Source: Geomicrobium sediminis | GTDB lineage: Bacteria; Bacillota; Bacilli; Bacillales; Marinococcaceae | Direction: 5' to 3' | Assembly (NCBI RefSeq): GCF_016908595.1 | Contig: NZ_JAFBEC010000014.1 | Location: 1-64,000 of the forward strand | DNA: 64,000 bases | Shown here: in pieces, positions 50,016 to 58,895 of the stretch | How the letters are laid out: every line of letters begins with the position of its first letter | Numbering within the stretch: position 1 is the first letter of the stretch | Made by a program: the position numbers and the translations under genes | The notes under the pieces: generated by a model | The model's input: only the letters and a program-made list of their open reading frames with translations | The model's database searches: none | Told to the model about the DNA's origin: nothing

Positions 50016-51422
50016 TTATTCGTCGTCACTGTCTTCTTCATCCGATTCTTCTTCGGAATCTTCTTCAGGCATTTCTTCATCGTCTTCCATGAGTTCAGCA
50101 CCTGCAATTTCAATATCTAGACCGAGTTTATAATCAACACCTGGGGTGTAATTATTACCTGCATTCCAAAGGAGGAATTCATAAATATTGTTGTCATAAA
50201 GTGCTTTAATTTGAGCTTCAATTTCTGGTGCATCATAAGATGTCCATTGTCCATCTGGCAAATAGGATGCGGTAAAGTCTTGCAACCAAGGACGTGAAAC
50301 CGGTGGGTTATCAAGTTCTTCTAATACTTCATTTTCTACTTGAGAATAATAGTCCATCACGTTGTATGGCTCCAAATCTGGGTATCTAATACCCGGTAAG
50401 CTACCTTCTCCCCAATGACTTGGGTAAGGCATTGAAGAAATGACGTCTACGTTCTCAGAAATTGCTGCAAAGCTTTGGCCGATGTTTGGTTCATCGTACA
50501 TTGCTGCTACTCCGAAAATATCAACTGATACTTTGACACCATACTCTCTAAGTTCCTCACGAGCATATTCAACGAAATCTGTTACAGCAGCGATCCGCTT
50601 TTCGTAACGATCCATATCTGTGTCAGCATAATTGCCTTCTGTATAATTGAGCATATCATCACGACTGCCAAACCCTTCTGGGAATCGTACATAGTCAAAT
50701 TGAATCTCTTTAAAGCCTGCTTCTGCCGCTTGGCGTGCAACTTCTACGTTGTATTCCCATACTTCTTCTGAGAATGGATTTACAAAGGCAGATCCACCTG
50801 GGTTTGTCCACACATTGCCTCCTTCAGTAAACGACAATTCAGGTTCTTGTTTTCCTAAAATCGTATCTTTAAATACAACGACACGGGCAATTGGATAGAT
50901 CTGTGACTCTTCTAACGTATCCATCATTCCCTCGACATCTGTAATCACATCACGTGAATTCTCTTGAACACGCTCATCCTCTGAGTCTGTTTCGAATGTA
51001 ATAAATCCGTCGTCATCTTTGACGTCAATAACCATTGCGTTTAAGTCTGTACTGTCGACAAAATCAACGAGTTCATTGAATTTCTGGCCACCAGCCGAGT
51101 GTGCCGTTGAGAAAATTCCACGGACGCCATCTTCTGGGTACTCAATGTTCACACCGCTATCATATGTAAATCGGTCTGGGATCAGACGTGGTAACGTAAG
51201 TAGATCTTCTTCAGCATCTGGAATTGCAAATAACCTAGCTTCACTTTCATCTTCTGAACCTTCGTCTGAATCTTCATCAGCTTCTTCTGAGTCTTCTTCC
51301 GTCTCTTCTACGTCTTGTTCTGTGTCTTCAGCTTCTTCCTCAGCAGACACGCTTGTGATACTTAACGTTGTAACAACAAATCCGGCTACTACGAATGCTG
51401 ACAACTTCCACGGTTTGATCAT
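50016..51422 (-). CDS. Secreted putative glycoside hydrolase (DUF4015)
   Basis: A 468-residue exported protein. Signal peptide 1-27 (SVSAEEEA); residues 28-65 are a nearly pure Glu/Asp/Ser stretch; about 95-430 is a TIM-barrel-like DUF4015 domain related to GH13 (GVRGIFSTAHSAGG, MVIDVKDDDGFITF, EIQFDYVRFPEG, VSVDIFG, ISSMPYPSHWG, FLLWNAGNNY); the tail is again acidic. Substrate is unknown; a cell-wall or polysaccharide role is inferred. Its ATG directly abuts the stop codon of the lipoprotein gene upstream, so they form one operon. Confidence 0.85.
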   Translation of the reverse strand: MIKPWKLSAFVVAGFVVTTLSITSVSAEEEAEDTEQDVEETEEDSEEADEDSDEGSEDESEARLFAIPDAEEDLLTLPRLIPDRFTYDSGVNIEYPEDGVRGIFSTAHSAGGQKFNELVDFVDSTDLNAMVIDVKDDDGFITFETDSEDERVQENSRDVITDVEGMMDTLEESQIYPIARVVVFKDTILGKQEPELSFTEGGNVWTNPGGSAFVNPFSEEVWEYNVEVARQAAEAGFKEIQFDYVRFPEGFGSRDDMLNYTEGNYADTDMDRYEKRIAAVTDFVEYAREELREYGVKVSVDIFGVAAMYDEPNIGQSFAAISENVDVISSMPYPSHWGEGSLPGIRYPDLEPYNVMDYYSQVENEVLEELDNPPVSRPWLQDFTASYLPDGQWTSYDAPEIEAQIKALYDNNIYEFLLWNAGNNYTPGVDYKLGLDIEIAGAELMEDDEEMPEEDSEEESDEEDSDDE

Positions 51423-52079
51423 TTATTCACCCTCCTCTTCCGGCGTAGGCATTTCAAAGTTTGCTAGAATTTCTTGCATATTAATTAATGCATCTTCCAA
51501 TTCGTACCAATTAGCATTCATTGCGCGGTGAGTATCGTTAACATTCTCAATCCCATCCGTAATATCGGCAAAGTCAGCTTCTTCACTGCTTAGCGTTTCA
51601 AAGTATTCACTTTGAGCGCTCAAGTTGTGACGGTATTCATCAATAAACTGGGATAATTCCGCACCATAATCTGAAAGCCCTACTGAAAATTCTTCGATAT
51701 CGTTCGGAAGTTCTTCTGCATCTACATGCTCAATGGCTTGTCCGATCGTATTCAATTCCTGGTTAATTTGGCTATGTATTGAATCGAGCGATTGCAAAAT
51801 GTCCTCTCGATCACTTAAATTCGAAGCTACTTGACCCGTACCTTCGAGTAATGCTCCCTCACTATCATTGGCTAAGTCTTCTTCAAAATCCAACTGTAAA
51901 TCTTCTTCAACGTTAAGTAATTGTTCCGCTTCTGTTTGAAAATCTTGAATGTAAGTCTCTATGCCATCAACAGCATTACCCGCGTCTTCTGCACTAGCAG
52001 TCTCTTCAGAGTCCGTACATGCCGATAACAGAACGAGCGTTAACGCCAGACCACTTACTGATACTTTCTTTTTCAACAC
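51423..52079 (-). CDS. Acidic helical lipoprotein, YkyA-like layout
   Basis: A 218-residue lipoprotein: signal 1-20 with lipobox LLSAC, then long amphipathic helices rich in Glu, Asp, Leu and Gln, probably a coiled-coil bundle. It resembles the YkyA-type protein at the left end of the window in layout rather than in clear sequence. Translationally adjacent to the DUF4015 hydrolase, which suggests both act at the cell surface. GGGAGGG precedes the ATG. Confidence 0.65.
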   Translation of the reverse strand: MLKKKVSVSGLALTLVLLSACTDSEETASAEDAGNAVDGIETYIQDFQTEAEQLLNVEEDLQLDFEEDLANDSEGALLEGTGQVASNLSDREDILQSLDSIHSQINQELNTIGQAIEHVDAEELPNDIEEFSVGLSDYGAELSQFIDEYRHNLSAQSEYFETLSSEEADFADITDGIENVNDTHRAMNANWYELEDALINMQEILANFEMPTPEEEGE

Positions 52080-52307
52080 AAGCCCTCCCTTTTCTTACAG
52101 TTCTCACATGTGAAGTTCATGTTACACATGACCATTTCTAAATACAAACAATATCCATCATAACTCGTCAATCACATTATCGATATTATACCAATCATCA
52201 GAATACATGAATAGGGAATTTGTATAAATTTGTCATTTATTATCAAATCGGTTTAAATGTAAGCATTTTAGTGAATAAGAGAATAACACATCTAGGAGGG
52301 ATCAATC

Positions 52308-52487
52308 ATGAGCGATAAAGCGACGGATAAACTTAAAGGAATGGCGAACCAAGCGAAAGGTAGCGTAAAAGACGCAACAGGAAAAGCTACAAACAACAAA
52401 AAGATGCAAGCAGAGGGAAAGACAGACAAATTAAAAGGAAAAGCACAAGATACGAAAGCAAACGCCAAACATGAAATGGATAAATAA
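52308..52487 (+). CDS. CsbD-family stress protein
   Basis: A 59-residue hydrophilic protein, MSDKATDKLKGMANQAKGSV..., with two KLKG(M/K)A repeats, the mark of CsbD. Proteins of this family are general-stress (sigma-B) products of unknown mechanism. AGGAGGG lies 8 bases before the ATG. A weak GTTTAA-N14-GTGAAT at 52251-52276 could be a degenerate sigma-B promoter. A terminator follows directly. Confidence 0.85.
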   Translation: MSDKATDKLKGMANQAKGSVKDATGKATNNKKMQAEGKTDKLKGKAQDTKANAKHEMDK

Positions 52488-52495
52488 ATTCAACG

Positions 52496-52530
52496 TGCAG
52501 CTTTGCAAGACAAAGTTGCATTCTTTTTTG
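52496..52530 (+). terminator. Terminator of csbD-like gene
   Basis: TGCAGCTTTG (52496-52505) pairs with CAAAGTTGCA (52511-52520, one G-U), followed by TTCTTTTTTG. Confidence 0.85.
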
Positions 52531-52573
52531 TATAATGATGATTAACCGCCTTAACGTTTGAAAGGAATACTTC

Positions 52574-53917
52574 ATGAAACACACTCAGCAAGATTTCACT
52601 AAAGGTCCATTGTTTAAACCGCTCGTGTTTTTTTCTGGTCCGATTATGATTACGAACTTGCTTCAGTCTTCTTTTCAAATTACTGACAGCCTTTGGGTCG
52701 GAAATTTACTAGGAGCAAGTTCTCTAGGTGCCGTCGCCATTTCAAGCACCATAATGTTTACCGTCTTGTCTTTTGTAATCGGCTTGAACAATGCCTCTTT
52801 AACCATTCTATCGCAACAAAGAGGCAAAGATAATGAACAAGGATTACGTTCTTACTTAAATGCTTTTGTCGTCATCATGGCTGTCATCGCGACTCTGTTT
52901 GGAATTGCAGGCTATGTATTTTCAGAATCGCTCCTTTCACTCATCGGTACACCAGAGTCGATTATAGAGCAAGCAATCGCTTACTTACAAATTACCTTTA
53001 TCGGTATTATTTTTTTATTTGGGTACAACTTTATTAGTACAATTCTTCGTGCGTTAGGTGATAGTAAAACACCACTCAAGATTGTACTTATTGCCGTGAT
53101 TCTAAATATTATCTTCGATCCGTTGTTTATCGTAGGGTTTAATCTTGGAATTGAGGGCGCCGCTTATGCGACGATTGCATCTCAAGGGCTCGCATTTTTT
53201 TATGGGCTATTTTATGTCATTAAACATCAGCTTGCCCCATTTTCTTTGCCTACGTTACCTAAACGAGTCGAAGCATCTTTAATCTTTCGTCTTGGCATCC
53301 CATCTGGACTACAAATGGCCGTAATCTCAGCCGGTGTTGCCGCCATTTTAAGTGTTGTTACTGGGTTTGGCGAATATGTTGTTGCTGGATTTAGTGCCGC
53401 TCAACGTTTGGATAGTTTAATTTTGTTACCTGCCATGGCTTTAGGAACTGCTGTTAACAGCATCGCAGGACAAAACATCGGTGCTCAAAGCTGGGATCGT
53501 GTCCGCCAACTAGCTACACTCGCTGTGCTCTACAACTTTGCGATTATGTTTACAATCGCTCTACTTGTCGTGATTTTTGCGGAGCAAGGGGTCAGACTAT
53601 TTATACAAGACGAAGAAGCAGTCGCTTTTGGGACACGTTATTTGCAAATCGTTGCACTATGCTATCCGTTTCTCGGTGTGAATTTCGTTTTGAATGGGAT
53701 CGTACGTGCCTCTGGAGCGATGTACCAAGTGCTTATCTTAAACATCCTCTCGTTTTGGGTGCTTCGCTATCCGTTAACTGCACTATTCTCCCATTGGTTC
53801 GGTGAGGTTGGCATCGGCATTGGAATGGGTATCAGCTTAATCATCGGTAGTCTGTTTGCCTATCTTTACTTTCGTTACGGAAAATGGGATCAAAAACAAA
53901 TATTCGCTGAACAATAG
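52574..53917 (+). CDS. MATE-family efflux transporter
   Basis: A 447-residue multidrug/toxin exporter with 12 TM helices in two MatE repeats. Landmarks: FFSGPIMITNLLQSSFQITDS at about 18-38 (TM1), RALGDSKTPLKIVLI at about 158-172, GLQMAVISAGVAAI in the second half and IVRASGAMYQVLILN near the end. Driven by Na+ or H+. An AAGGAAT site precedes the ATG. The gene ends in an 18-bp palindrome containing its stop codon. Confidence 0.88.
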   Translation: MKHTQQDFTKGPLFKPLVFFSGPIMITNLLQSSFQITDSLWVGNLLGASSLGAVAISSTIMFTVLSFVIGLNNASLTILSQQRGKDNEQGLRSYLNAFVVIMAVIATLFGIAGYVFSESLLSLIGTPESIIEQAIAYLQITFIGIIFLFGYNFISTILRALGDSKTPLKIVLIAVILNIIFDPLFIVGFNLGIEGAAYATIASQGLAFFYGLFYVIKHQLAPFSLPTLPKRVEASLIFRLGIPSGLQMAVISAGVAAILSVVTGFGEYVVAGFSAAQRLDSLILLPAMALGTAVNSIAGQNIGAQSWDRVRQLATLAVLYNFAIMFTIALLVVIFAEQGVRLFIQDEEAVAFGTRYLQIVALCYPFLGVNFVLNGIVRASGAMYQVLILNILSFWVLRYPLTALFSHWFGEVGIGIGMGISLIIGSLFAYLYFRYGKWDQKQIFAEQ

Positions 53918-53947
53918 ACGAGCCAGTCTTGGCTCGTCTATTGTTCA
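53908..53947. terminator. Long palindrome at the MATE gene end
   Basis: Perfect 18-bp arms (53908-53925 with 53930-53947), loop GTCT. The stop codon lies in the left arm. The U-tract is only TTGTTC, so it may terminate weakly or protect the 3' end. Confidence 0.65.
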
Positions 53948-54165
53948 TCACGTGACGTTCTTTAAGCTACGAACAGGTTAAAAAGAGACATTATTACGGA
54001 ACTAGCAGAGGTTAAACAAAAGATGTATTTATTTATAATATTCGAACTTATTATTTACTTCTAACAAATTCTTCTCTATATTGGTACTGGAACCTCATGA
54101 ATCGGTAATCCGATTGGTAAATCGCATCATAATCAAGGACTTGAACTAAAGGAGTTGGTATTGTT
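53948..54165. other. Intergenic, nothing recognised
   Basis: An A/T-rich stretch of about 220 bases with no supported gene, repeat or clear promoter. Confidence 0.4.
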
Positions 54166-54375
54166 TTGTCCGCAGAAGACGTGAAGAATTTGAAAAATTG
54201 GCTAATCACTCGTAGTATCTATTGCTCCTTTTTTATTGTTACGATAATCACCGCAGCTATACTATTGGATAATATCAAAATAATATGGTCAACGATGCCA
54301 GCAGTAATACTGATTGTATACTACACAAGCAAGAATTATAAGGAAAAGAAAACCAACCTTTATAAATTAGAATAA
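54166..54375 (+). CDS. Small two-TM membrane protein
   Basis: A 69-residue protein: a cytosolic MSAEDVKNLKNW head, TM at about 18-36 and 42-57, and a basic tail (KNYKEKKTNLYKLE). The start is TTG with AAGGAG 11 bases upstream, which is long but usable. A perfect terminator overlaps its end, supporting a real transcript. Family not recognised. Confidence 0.55.
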   Translation: MSAEDVKNLKNWLITRSIYCSFFIVTIITAAILLDNIKIIWSTMPAVILIVYYTSKNYKEKKTNLYKLE

Positions 54376-54414
54376 AACAAGCAGACTCAGAGTAATTGAG
54401 TCTGCTTGTTAGTT
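54376..54414 (+). terminator. Terminator, possibly bidirectional
   Basis: A perfect 13-bp stem (54376-54388 with 54398-54410), with A-rich left and T-rich right sides; between the small plus gene and the end of the kinase gene on minus. Confidence 0.8.
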
Positions 54415-54443
54415 AATTTCACTCTTTCACTAATGACACGCCT

Positions 54444-55892
54444 CTATTCACGTTTCTGAAACGTAAACCGAAACGTAACATCATGTTCAGAGCTACTTAC
54501 GTCGTAGCGTACATCTAAAGCTTTCGCCATTTGAGAAACGAGATACAAACCAATACCGCTTCCACCCGTATGGCGATTCCTTGATTTCTCAACACGATAA
54601 AACGGTTTAAAGATCATGTCTTGCTCCTCTTCACTCAACGTAACACCATCATTGTTTACCGTTACAATCGTTTCATCCCCAGATTCCTTTATTGAAACTG
54701 TGAGATTCCCTCCAGCAGGAGAATACATATACCCATTATGAATGACGCTATACAACATTCGTTTGACGAGCTCTTCATTTCCGATGACGAATTGCTCGTC
54801 TGGAAGCGTAACGTTCGTCGTCATGTTTTTCTCTTCTCTAAAGTAATCTAACTTATGAAGCGTCGTTTGAATGACGTGAACAAGGTCGATTTCGACTTGT
54901 TTTTGATTGAGCAAGTCTCGTTCAAATCGTGACAGTTGCATCATGTTTTGTACGAGCGTCTCCATTTCTTCAGTTGTATTCAACGACTTTTTCAAATAAT
55001 GATCGCGATCTTGATAAGGGCCAATGTTATGGATCATTCCTTCCATCTGTCCTTTCAAGATCGTGATCGGTGACTTTAATTCATGAGAGGCAGCAGAAAA
55101 ATATTCTCGTCTACGTTCTTCAATCTCACGCTCTCGTTCGATGTCTGATTGCAATTTTTCATTTGCAGATTTCAATTGTAGCAACGTTTCTTCAAGGTTA
55201 TTTGACATTTGATTAATGCTTTTCGATAACTCTCCAATCTCATCATCGCTGTCGTGCTTAATCGTTTTCGAAAAGTCCAACCTTGCGAGTGATTGAGCTG
55301 ATGCATTTAACTTAAGCAACGGTTTTGTAATCTGTCTCGAGAAGAAGTACGCACAACCGATTGATAAAATAATCGCTACAATAAGAATGTATGGCAAAAA
55401 CAAAAATAACGCTTCCGTTGCTTCACTGACAGGTTGCAACGATGCATTAAAGAACAAATGAAACGCTCGACCTTCAATGGTGATCGGTACGGTTTGACTA
55501 TAACCCTCTAAAAACCCTTCTAACGTAGGAGGTTGAACAGCAGTCGTGCGATTGCCGAGTCCGTCTTCAATTTCAAACGTGCGAGCGTTCAGGGAAAATA
55601 GCGGATGAAAGTTCTCATCTAATAAATAAAAGTAGACGTTTTGATTCCAACTAAGTGCTTCTAACTGTTCATACGTTTCTTGGAACGTCGCCTCCTCTTC
55701 ATTCGCTTGCAAGACGATGCGTTCAATCTGTTCATCAACTTCTTGAATTTTGTATTGTTCATAAAAACTCGGTAAAAACAAATACAGCAATGCATAGAAA
55801 ACGAGTGCTAATGTGACGAGTGTAACAGCGGTAATGAGAAAAACTTTACCTGTTATTCGCTTTGGTGAAAGATGCTTAATGGTCGGTAACAT
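54444..55892 (-). CDS. Sensor histidine kinase
   Basis: A 482-residue membrane kinase: TM1 at about 17-39, an extracytoplasmic domain to about 162, TM2 at about 163-186, HAMP about 187-240, a coiled coil, HisKA with the His in AASHELKSPITI (about residue 269), and the HATPase domain (VIHNGYMYSP N box; DMIFKPFYRVEKS; GGSGIGLYL). It overlaps the regulator gene by 17 bases. No target gene is adjacent, so the signal is unknown. Confidence 0.88.
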   Translation of the reverse strand: MLPTIKHLSPKRITGKVFLITAVTLVTLALVFYALLYLFLPSFYEQYKIQEVDEQIERIVLQANEEEATFQETYEQLEALSWNQNVYFYLLDENFHPLFSLNARTFEIEDGLGNRTTAVQPPTLEGFLEGYSQTVPITIEGRAFHLFFNASLQPVSEATEALFLFLPYILIVAIILSIGCAYFFSRQITKPLLKLNASAQSLARLDFSKTIKHDSDDEIGELSKSINQMSNNLEETLLQLKSANEKLQSDIEREREIEERRREYFSAASHELKSPITILKGQMEGMIHNIGPYQDRDHYLKKSLNTTEEMETLVQNMMQLSRFERDLLNQKQVEIDLVHVIQTTLHKLDYFREEKNMTTNVTLPDEQFVIGNEELVKRMLYSVIHNGYMYSPAGGNLTVSIKESGDETIVTVNNDGVTLSEEEQDMIFKPFYRVEKSRNRHTGGSGIGLYLVSQMAKALDVRYDVSSSEHDVTFRFTFQKRE

Positions 55893-56550
55893 GTAACTTA
55901 TATCCGACTCCTTTTACTGTCATAATTCGATCCGTTGATAACTTTTTTCGCAGATTCTTTATGTGGGTGTCGATCATCCGAGTTTCTCCAAGGTACTCAT
56001 ACCCCCACACATGCTCAACGATCGTTTCTCTCGTCAAGACTTTTCCTTCGTTTTCCATTAGCAGTTTTAAGATATCAAACTCTCTCGTCGTTAAACTAAT
56101 TTCCTCATCGTTTACCCACACTTGGTAACCAAGAGCGTCTAATTTTAATTCTTCGTGTACATAATAGTCTTTTTCTTTTTCATGATGGTGATTCGTGCGT
56201 CTTAATACCGCTTCCACACGAGCAGTTAGAATCGTAAATGAAAATGGTTTCGTAATGTAATCATCTACCCCTACCTCAAAACCACGGACTTGATCTTGTT
56301 CTTCACCTAATGCCGTTAACATGATAATTGGCACAAACGACGTGTTGCGAATCATTTGAACAAGTTTGATTCCATCAATATTAGGCATCATTACATCAAC
56401 AATACATAAATCAAATGGTTCGCGCTTAAACGCTTCATACGCTTTAAGTCCGTCGTCTGCGGTTACCACTTCATACCCGTTAGCCATTAGAAATTGTTTA
56501 ACGATTTCTTGAATCTCAAGGTCGTCTTCAGCTACTAATATTCTACTCAT
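55876..56550 (-). CDS. OmpR-family response regulator
   Basis: A 224-residue regulator. Receiver: acidic pair in VAEDDLEI, phospho-Asp in CIVDVMMP at about residue 52, Thr in LTALG, Lys in TKPFS. Winged helix: SLTTREFDILKLLMENEGKVLTRE (as landmark) and TRMIDTHIKNLRKKL. ATG 56550 begins the receiver and has GGAG about 11 bases upstream; the longer frame adds 10 unconserved residues. Paired with the kinase just downstream. Confidence 0.9.
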   Translation of the reverse strand: MSRILVAEDDLEIQEIVKQFLMANGYEVVTADDGLKAYEAFKREPFDLCIVDVMMPNIDGIKLVQMIRNTSFVPIIMLTALGEEQDQVRGFEVGVDDYITKPFSFTILTARVEAVLRRTNHHHEKEKDYYVHEELKLDALGYQVWVNDEEISLTTREFDILKLLMENEGKVLTRETIVEHVWGYEYLGETRMIDTHIKNLRKKLSTDRIMTVKGVGYKLHVTDH

Positions 56551-56614
56551 GTTCTTAACGCTCCAACTTTGATCTGTCATTATCTACTTCTTACTATACA
56601 CTACGTGCTAAATC

Positions 56615-56652
56615 TAAAAAAAGAGTGAGCACCTTAAACTGAAGGTACTCAC
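56615..56652 (-). terminator. Minus-strand terminator without an obvious gene
   Basis: AGTGAG-x-ACCTT / AAGGT-x-CTCACT (56624-56652) followed on the minus strand by CTTTTTTTAG. It lies upstream of the response regulator, so it must end some other minus transcript. Confidence 0.75.
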
Positions 56653-56670
56653 TACGTATCCGCTCCTTTC

Positions 56671-56766
56671 CTAAACATGCCTTACTTTCCTTAACGTTTC
56701 ATCGTCTAAATGAGAATGCTGGGGGGCAGCATTTTGTTGATCTACCTCTTACATTAAAGGGCTCAT
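56671..56766 (-). pseudogene. Possible small gene with an internal stop
   Basis: On the minus strand ATG AGC CCT TTA ATG is followed by TAA (56749-56751) and then 25 coding-like codons reading EVDQQNAAPQHSHLDDETLR and on to KVRHV, stop at 56671. The strong terminator 20 bases further on implies a transcript. No ribosome site or alternate start codon opens the second part, so it may be a small gene broken by a nonsense change. Weak call. Confidence 0.3.
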
Positions 56767-56880
56767 CTGTAGTTCATGTGTAGGAGACAAGAAGTTCTTG
56801 TGAGACTCTCATCCTTTTTTCTAGTACACTAAAATTCACTCTCATCGGTATTTAAACTTCAGTAAGGGTTGTGATCATTC

Positions 56881-57708
56881 ATGCGAGAAAAGACGATTTT
56901 GCATAAACAAGCAAGAACGATTCTTACGAAAGCCTCTGGCTTTCTTCAAGGATACAGTCACACCCTGAACCCTTATGTCGGATGCGCGTATGGCTGTTCT
57001 TATTGTTACGTAAGGAAAATGCCAATCGCCCTTTTTCGGGAACAATCGTGGGGTGACTACGTTGATGTAAAAGCAAATGCTAAATCATTGCTCATAAAAG
57101 AACTACGACGTGAAAAACAAAAAGGACCGGTCACGGTTTTTATGTCTTCTAGTACTGATCCTTATCAGCCGATTGAATACAAAGAAGAGTTAACTCGCAA
57201 TCTCTTAGAAGCACTTACTGAAGACCCACCTGACTTTCTATTCATTCAAACGAGAAGTCCAATGGTTACTCGTGATTTGGACTTATTCCAAAAATTAAAG
57301 GACCGTCTACTCGTAAGCATCACAATCGAAACAGATGAAGATTCGATTCGAAAGCAGTTTTCTCCACAAGCACCTGCCATCCGAGGGCGACTACGAGCTC
57401 TTAAAGAACTTCATGCGAATGGTATTCAAACGCAAGCTGCGATTGCTCCACTTTTACCAAGCTCACCAAATTTCCCAAAAATCCTAAGAGACCACACAAA
57501 CCGAATCACGATTGACGACTTTTTCATGGGTGATGGCAGTGGCGGTAAACGAACGAAACAACTGAACATTCAAAACAAATACGAACCTGAACATGTCTAT
57601 CATTGGTACGATGAGAACGCCTACAAAAAATTACTCCGTCGTTTCCAACAAGAATTTCGTGATAAAGAACTCTTTATTAGTCAACAAGGGTTTTTACCAC
57701 CAACCTAA
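56881..57708 (+). CDS. SPL/Rv2578c-type radical SAM protein
   Basis: A 275-residue radical S-adenosylmethionine enzyme of the spore-photoproduct-lyase-like group. The [4Fe-4S] motif CAYGCSYCYV is at about 36-45, preceded by GYSHTLNPYVG; SSSTDPYQPIE and IQTRSPMVTRDLD are further family landmarks. True SPL (SplB) has a different C-terminus; this is the widespread Rv2578c-like branch with unknown substrate. AAGGG lies about 12 bases before the ATG. Confidence 0.8.
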   Translation: MREKTILHKQARTILTKASGFLQGYSHTLNPYVGCAYGCSYCYVRKMPIALFREQSWGDYVDVKANAKSLLIKELRREKQKGPVTVFMSSSTDPYQPIEYKEELTRNLLEALTEDPPDFLFIQTRSPMVTRDLDLFQKLKDRLLVSITIETDEDSIRKQFSPQAPAIRGRLRALKELHANGIQTQAAIAPLLPSSPNFPKILRDHTNRITIDDFFMGDGSGGKRTKQLNIQNKYEPEHVYHWYDENAYKKLLRRFQQEFRDKELFISQQGFLPPT

Positions 57709-57711
57709 ACA

Positions 57712-57750
57712 AAAAGAGCAACCGTCATTCCACGGTTGCTCTTTTCCAAA
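57712..57750 (+). terminator. Terminator of the radical SAM gene
   Basis: A perfect 14-bp stem (57712-57725 with 57732-57745), loop CATTCC, with T-run. Its left arm and loop start, 57711-57729, are repeated exactly at 58088-58106. Confidence 0.88.
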
Positions 57751-57863
57751 GTGTCGAAAAAGTGTTGTTCTTATATAAATGAAGTGAAGAGTTAATGAAC
57801 TTGTAGATTTCAAAGTATTGAAGTTATACATATTACTTTTGCTTTTGTAAACTCATTATGCCG

Positions 57864-58040
57864 TATAAAAGCGGCTGTCGTGGCGAAGACCCCTGCGGCG
57901 GCCTGCAAAGCAGGTTGGTTCTACATCATTGCTATAAGCAATGACTGTTGAACTTCCTTTATTCGTTAGCCGAAGATCATCGTGCGAAGCACTAAGCTCG
58001 TGCAACGCCCGCGGCAAGCGTAGCCACAGAAGTCGCTTAC
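57864..58040. repeat. MITE-like palindromic repeat element
   Basis: In the 360-base gap before the IS. The ends are imperfect inverted repeats: AAGCGGCT and GTGGC at 57865-57881 pair with GCCAC and AGTCGCTT at 58022-58038 (one G-U). Inside are several small hairpins (CCTGC-AAA-GCAGG, ATTGCT-ATA-AGCAAT, GTGC-GAA-GCAC) and high G+C compared with the flanks. No ORF of coding character. One end is 21/23 identical to the sodC terminator stem at 28938-28960, so this sequence type occurs at least twice in the window. Confidence 0.6.
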
Positions 58041-58087
58041 TCATTTACAAGTACTCATTTGGTACGTTTAAGTTTCTCAACAGCCTG

Positions 58088-58106
58088 AAAAAGAGCAACC
58101 GTCATT
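58088..58106 (-). repeat. Outer half of htpG terminator, left of the IS
   Basis: The plus-strand sequence AAAAAGAGCAACCGTC followed by ATT. It would pair with ACGGTCGCTCTTTTT at 59761-59775 on the other side of the IS, giving a 15-bp stem with a 6-base loop and T-runs on both strands if the IS were absent. Confidence 0.75.
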
Positions 58107-58131
58107 TGATATGCTCCCTTCAAAGTAGACA
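58107..58131 (+). repeat. Left terminal inverted repeat of the IS
   Basis: Begins TGATATGCTCCCT and ends AAAGTAGACA; complement-matches the right end at 19 of 25 positions. Confidence 0.88.
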
Positions 58132-58163
58132 CTTAAAAAGTGAAACCTTTGGAGGGATTTTTT

Positions 58164-58895
58164 TTGTTGAGAAAATTAAAGGTTGATTTGGCGATTCTAG
58201 AAGACGTTTTCAAGAAACGTGTTGCCGGCTATTCCTACAAGTGGCTCATTGAAACGTATCAACTTCCGATCGTTGAAACCACCTTACATCGGTATTATGA
58301 ACGGTACCGGCTTCATGGGCTTGAGGGTTTACAAACGAGGAAATCGAACCAGAGGTATTCGAAGGACTTTAAAGAAAAGGTGGTTCAAGAATACGTAAAC
58401 GGTCATGGCTCGCTTCAATCCCTCACGATTGCGTACAACATTCCAAGTCGACAGACACTGAAAAACTGGGTGATGCGTTATACTTTAGGAAAAGAGATGA
58501 AGGACTACCTTCCAAAACCTGAGGTGTATACGATGAACGCACGCAAAACAACCCTTGAAGAACGGATCAAAATAACCGAAGAATGCATACGAGAAGGCCT
58601 CACCTATAAAGAAATGGCTGAGAAGTACCAGGTCAAATACTATCAGGTCTACCAATGGGTGAAAAAGTACAAAGAACACGGACCGGATGCGCTGATTGAT
58701 GGACGAGGAAAAGGAAAAGCCCCATCTGTTCAGACGGACGCTGAAAAACTTGAGGCAGAAATCAAAGCCCTGAAGGCACGTAACCAATGGTTAGAGATGG
58801 AGAACAACGTCCTAAAAAAGACCAAAGAAATCGAAGAGGAGATGATGAGAAACGCCTCCACCAAGAAGCGTCCTACCAAACGATCGAAGCGTTAA
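58164..58895 (+). CDS. IS150-type OrfA (helix-turn-helix)
   Basis: A 243-residue protein with two or three helix-turn-helix units (YSYKWLIETYQLPIVETTLH at about 21-40; GSLQSLTIAYNIPSRQTLKNW at about 81-101; GLTYKEMAEKYQVKYYQVYQW at about 145-165) and a C-terminal leucine-rich coiled coil (LEAEIKALKARNQWLEMENN). It binds the IS ends and dimerises with OrfB. TTG start at 58164, 7 bases after GGAGGG. A slippery A AAA AAG at 58814-58820 lies in the coiled coil. Confidence 0.88.
   Translation: MLRKLKVDLAILEDVFKKRVAGYSYKWLIETYQLPIVETTLHRYYERYRLHGLEGLQTRKSNQRYSKDFKEKVVQEYVNGHGSLQSLTIAYNIPSRQTLKNWVMRYTLGKEMKDYLPKPEVYTMNARKTTLEERIKITEECIREGLTYKEMAEKYQVKYYQVYQWVKKYKEHGPDALIDGRGKGKAPSVQTDAEKLEAEIKALKARNQWLEMENNVLKKTKEIEEEMMRNASTKKRPTKRSKR

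Noticed and set aside
51019-51531. Ser-rich plus-strand ORF opposite the DUF4015 gene
   Set aside because: Complement of the Glu/Asp-rich tract (GAA/GAG reads as Ser-rich on the other strand), not a real serine-rich protein.
58485-58787. Minus-strand ORF within the IS
   Set aside because: Shadow of OrfA; no start signal.
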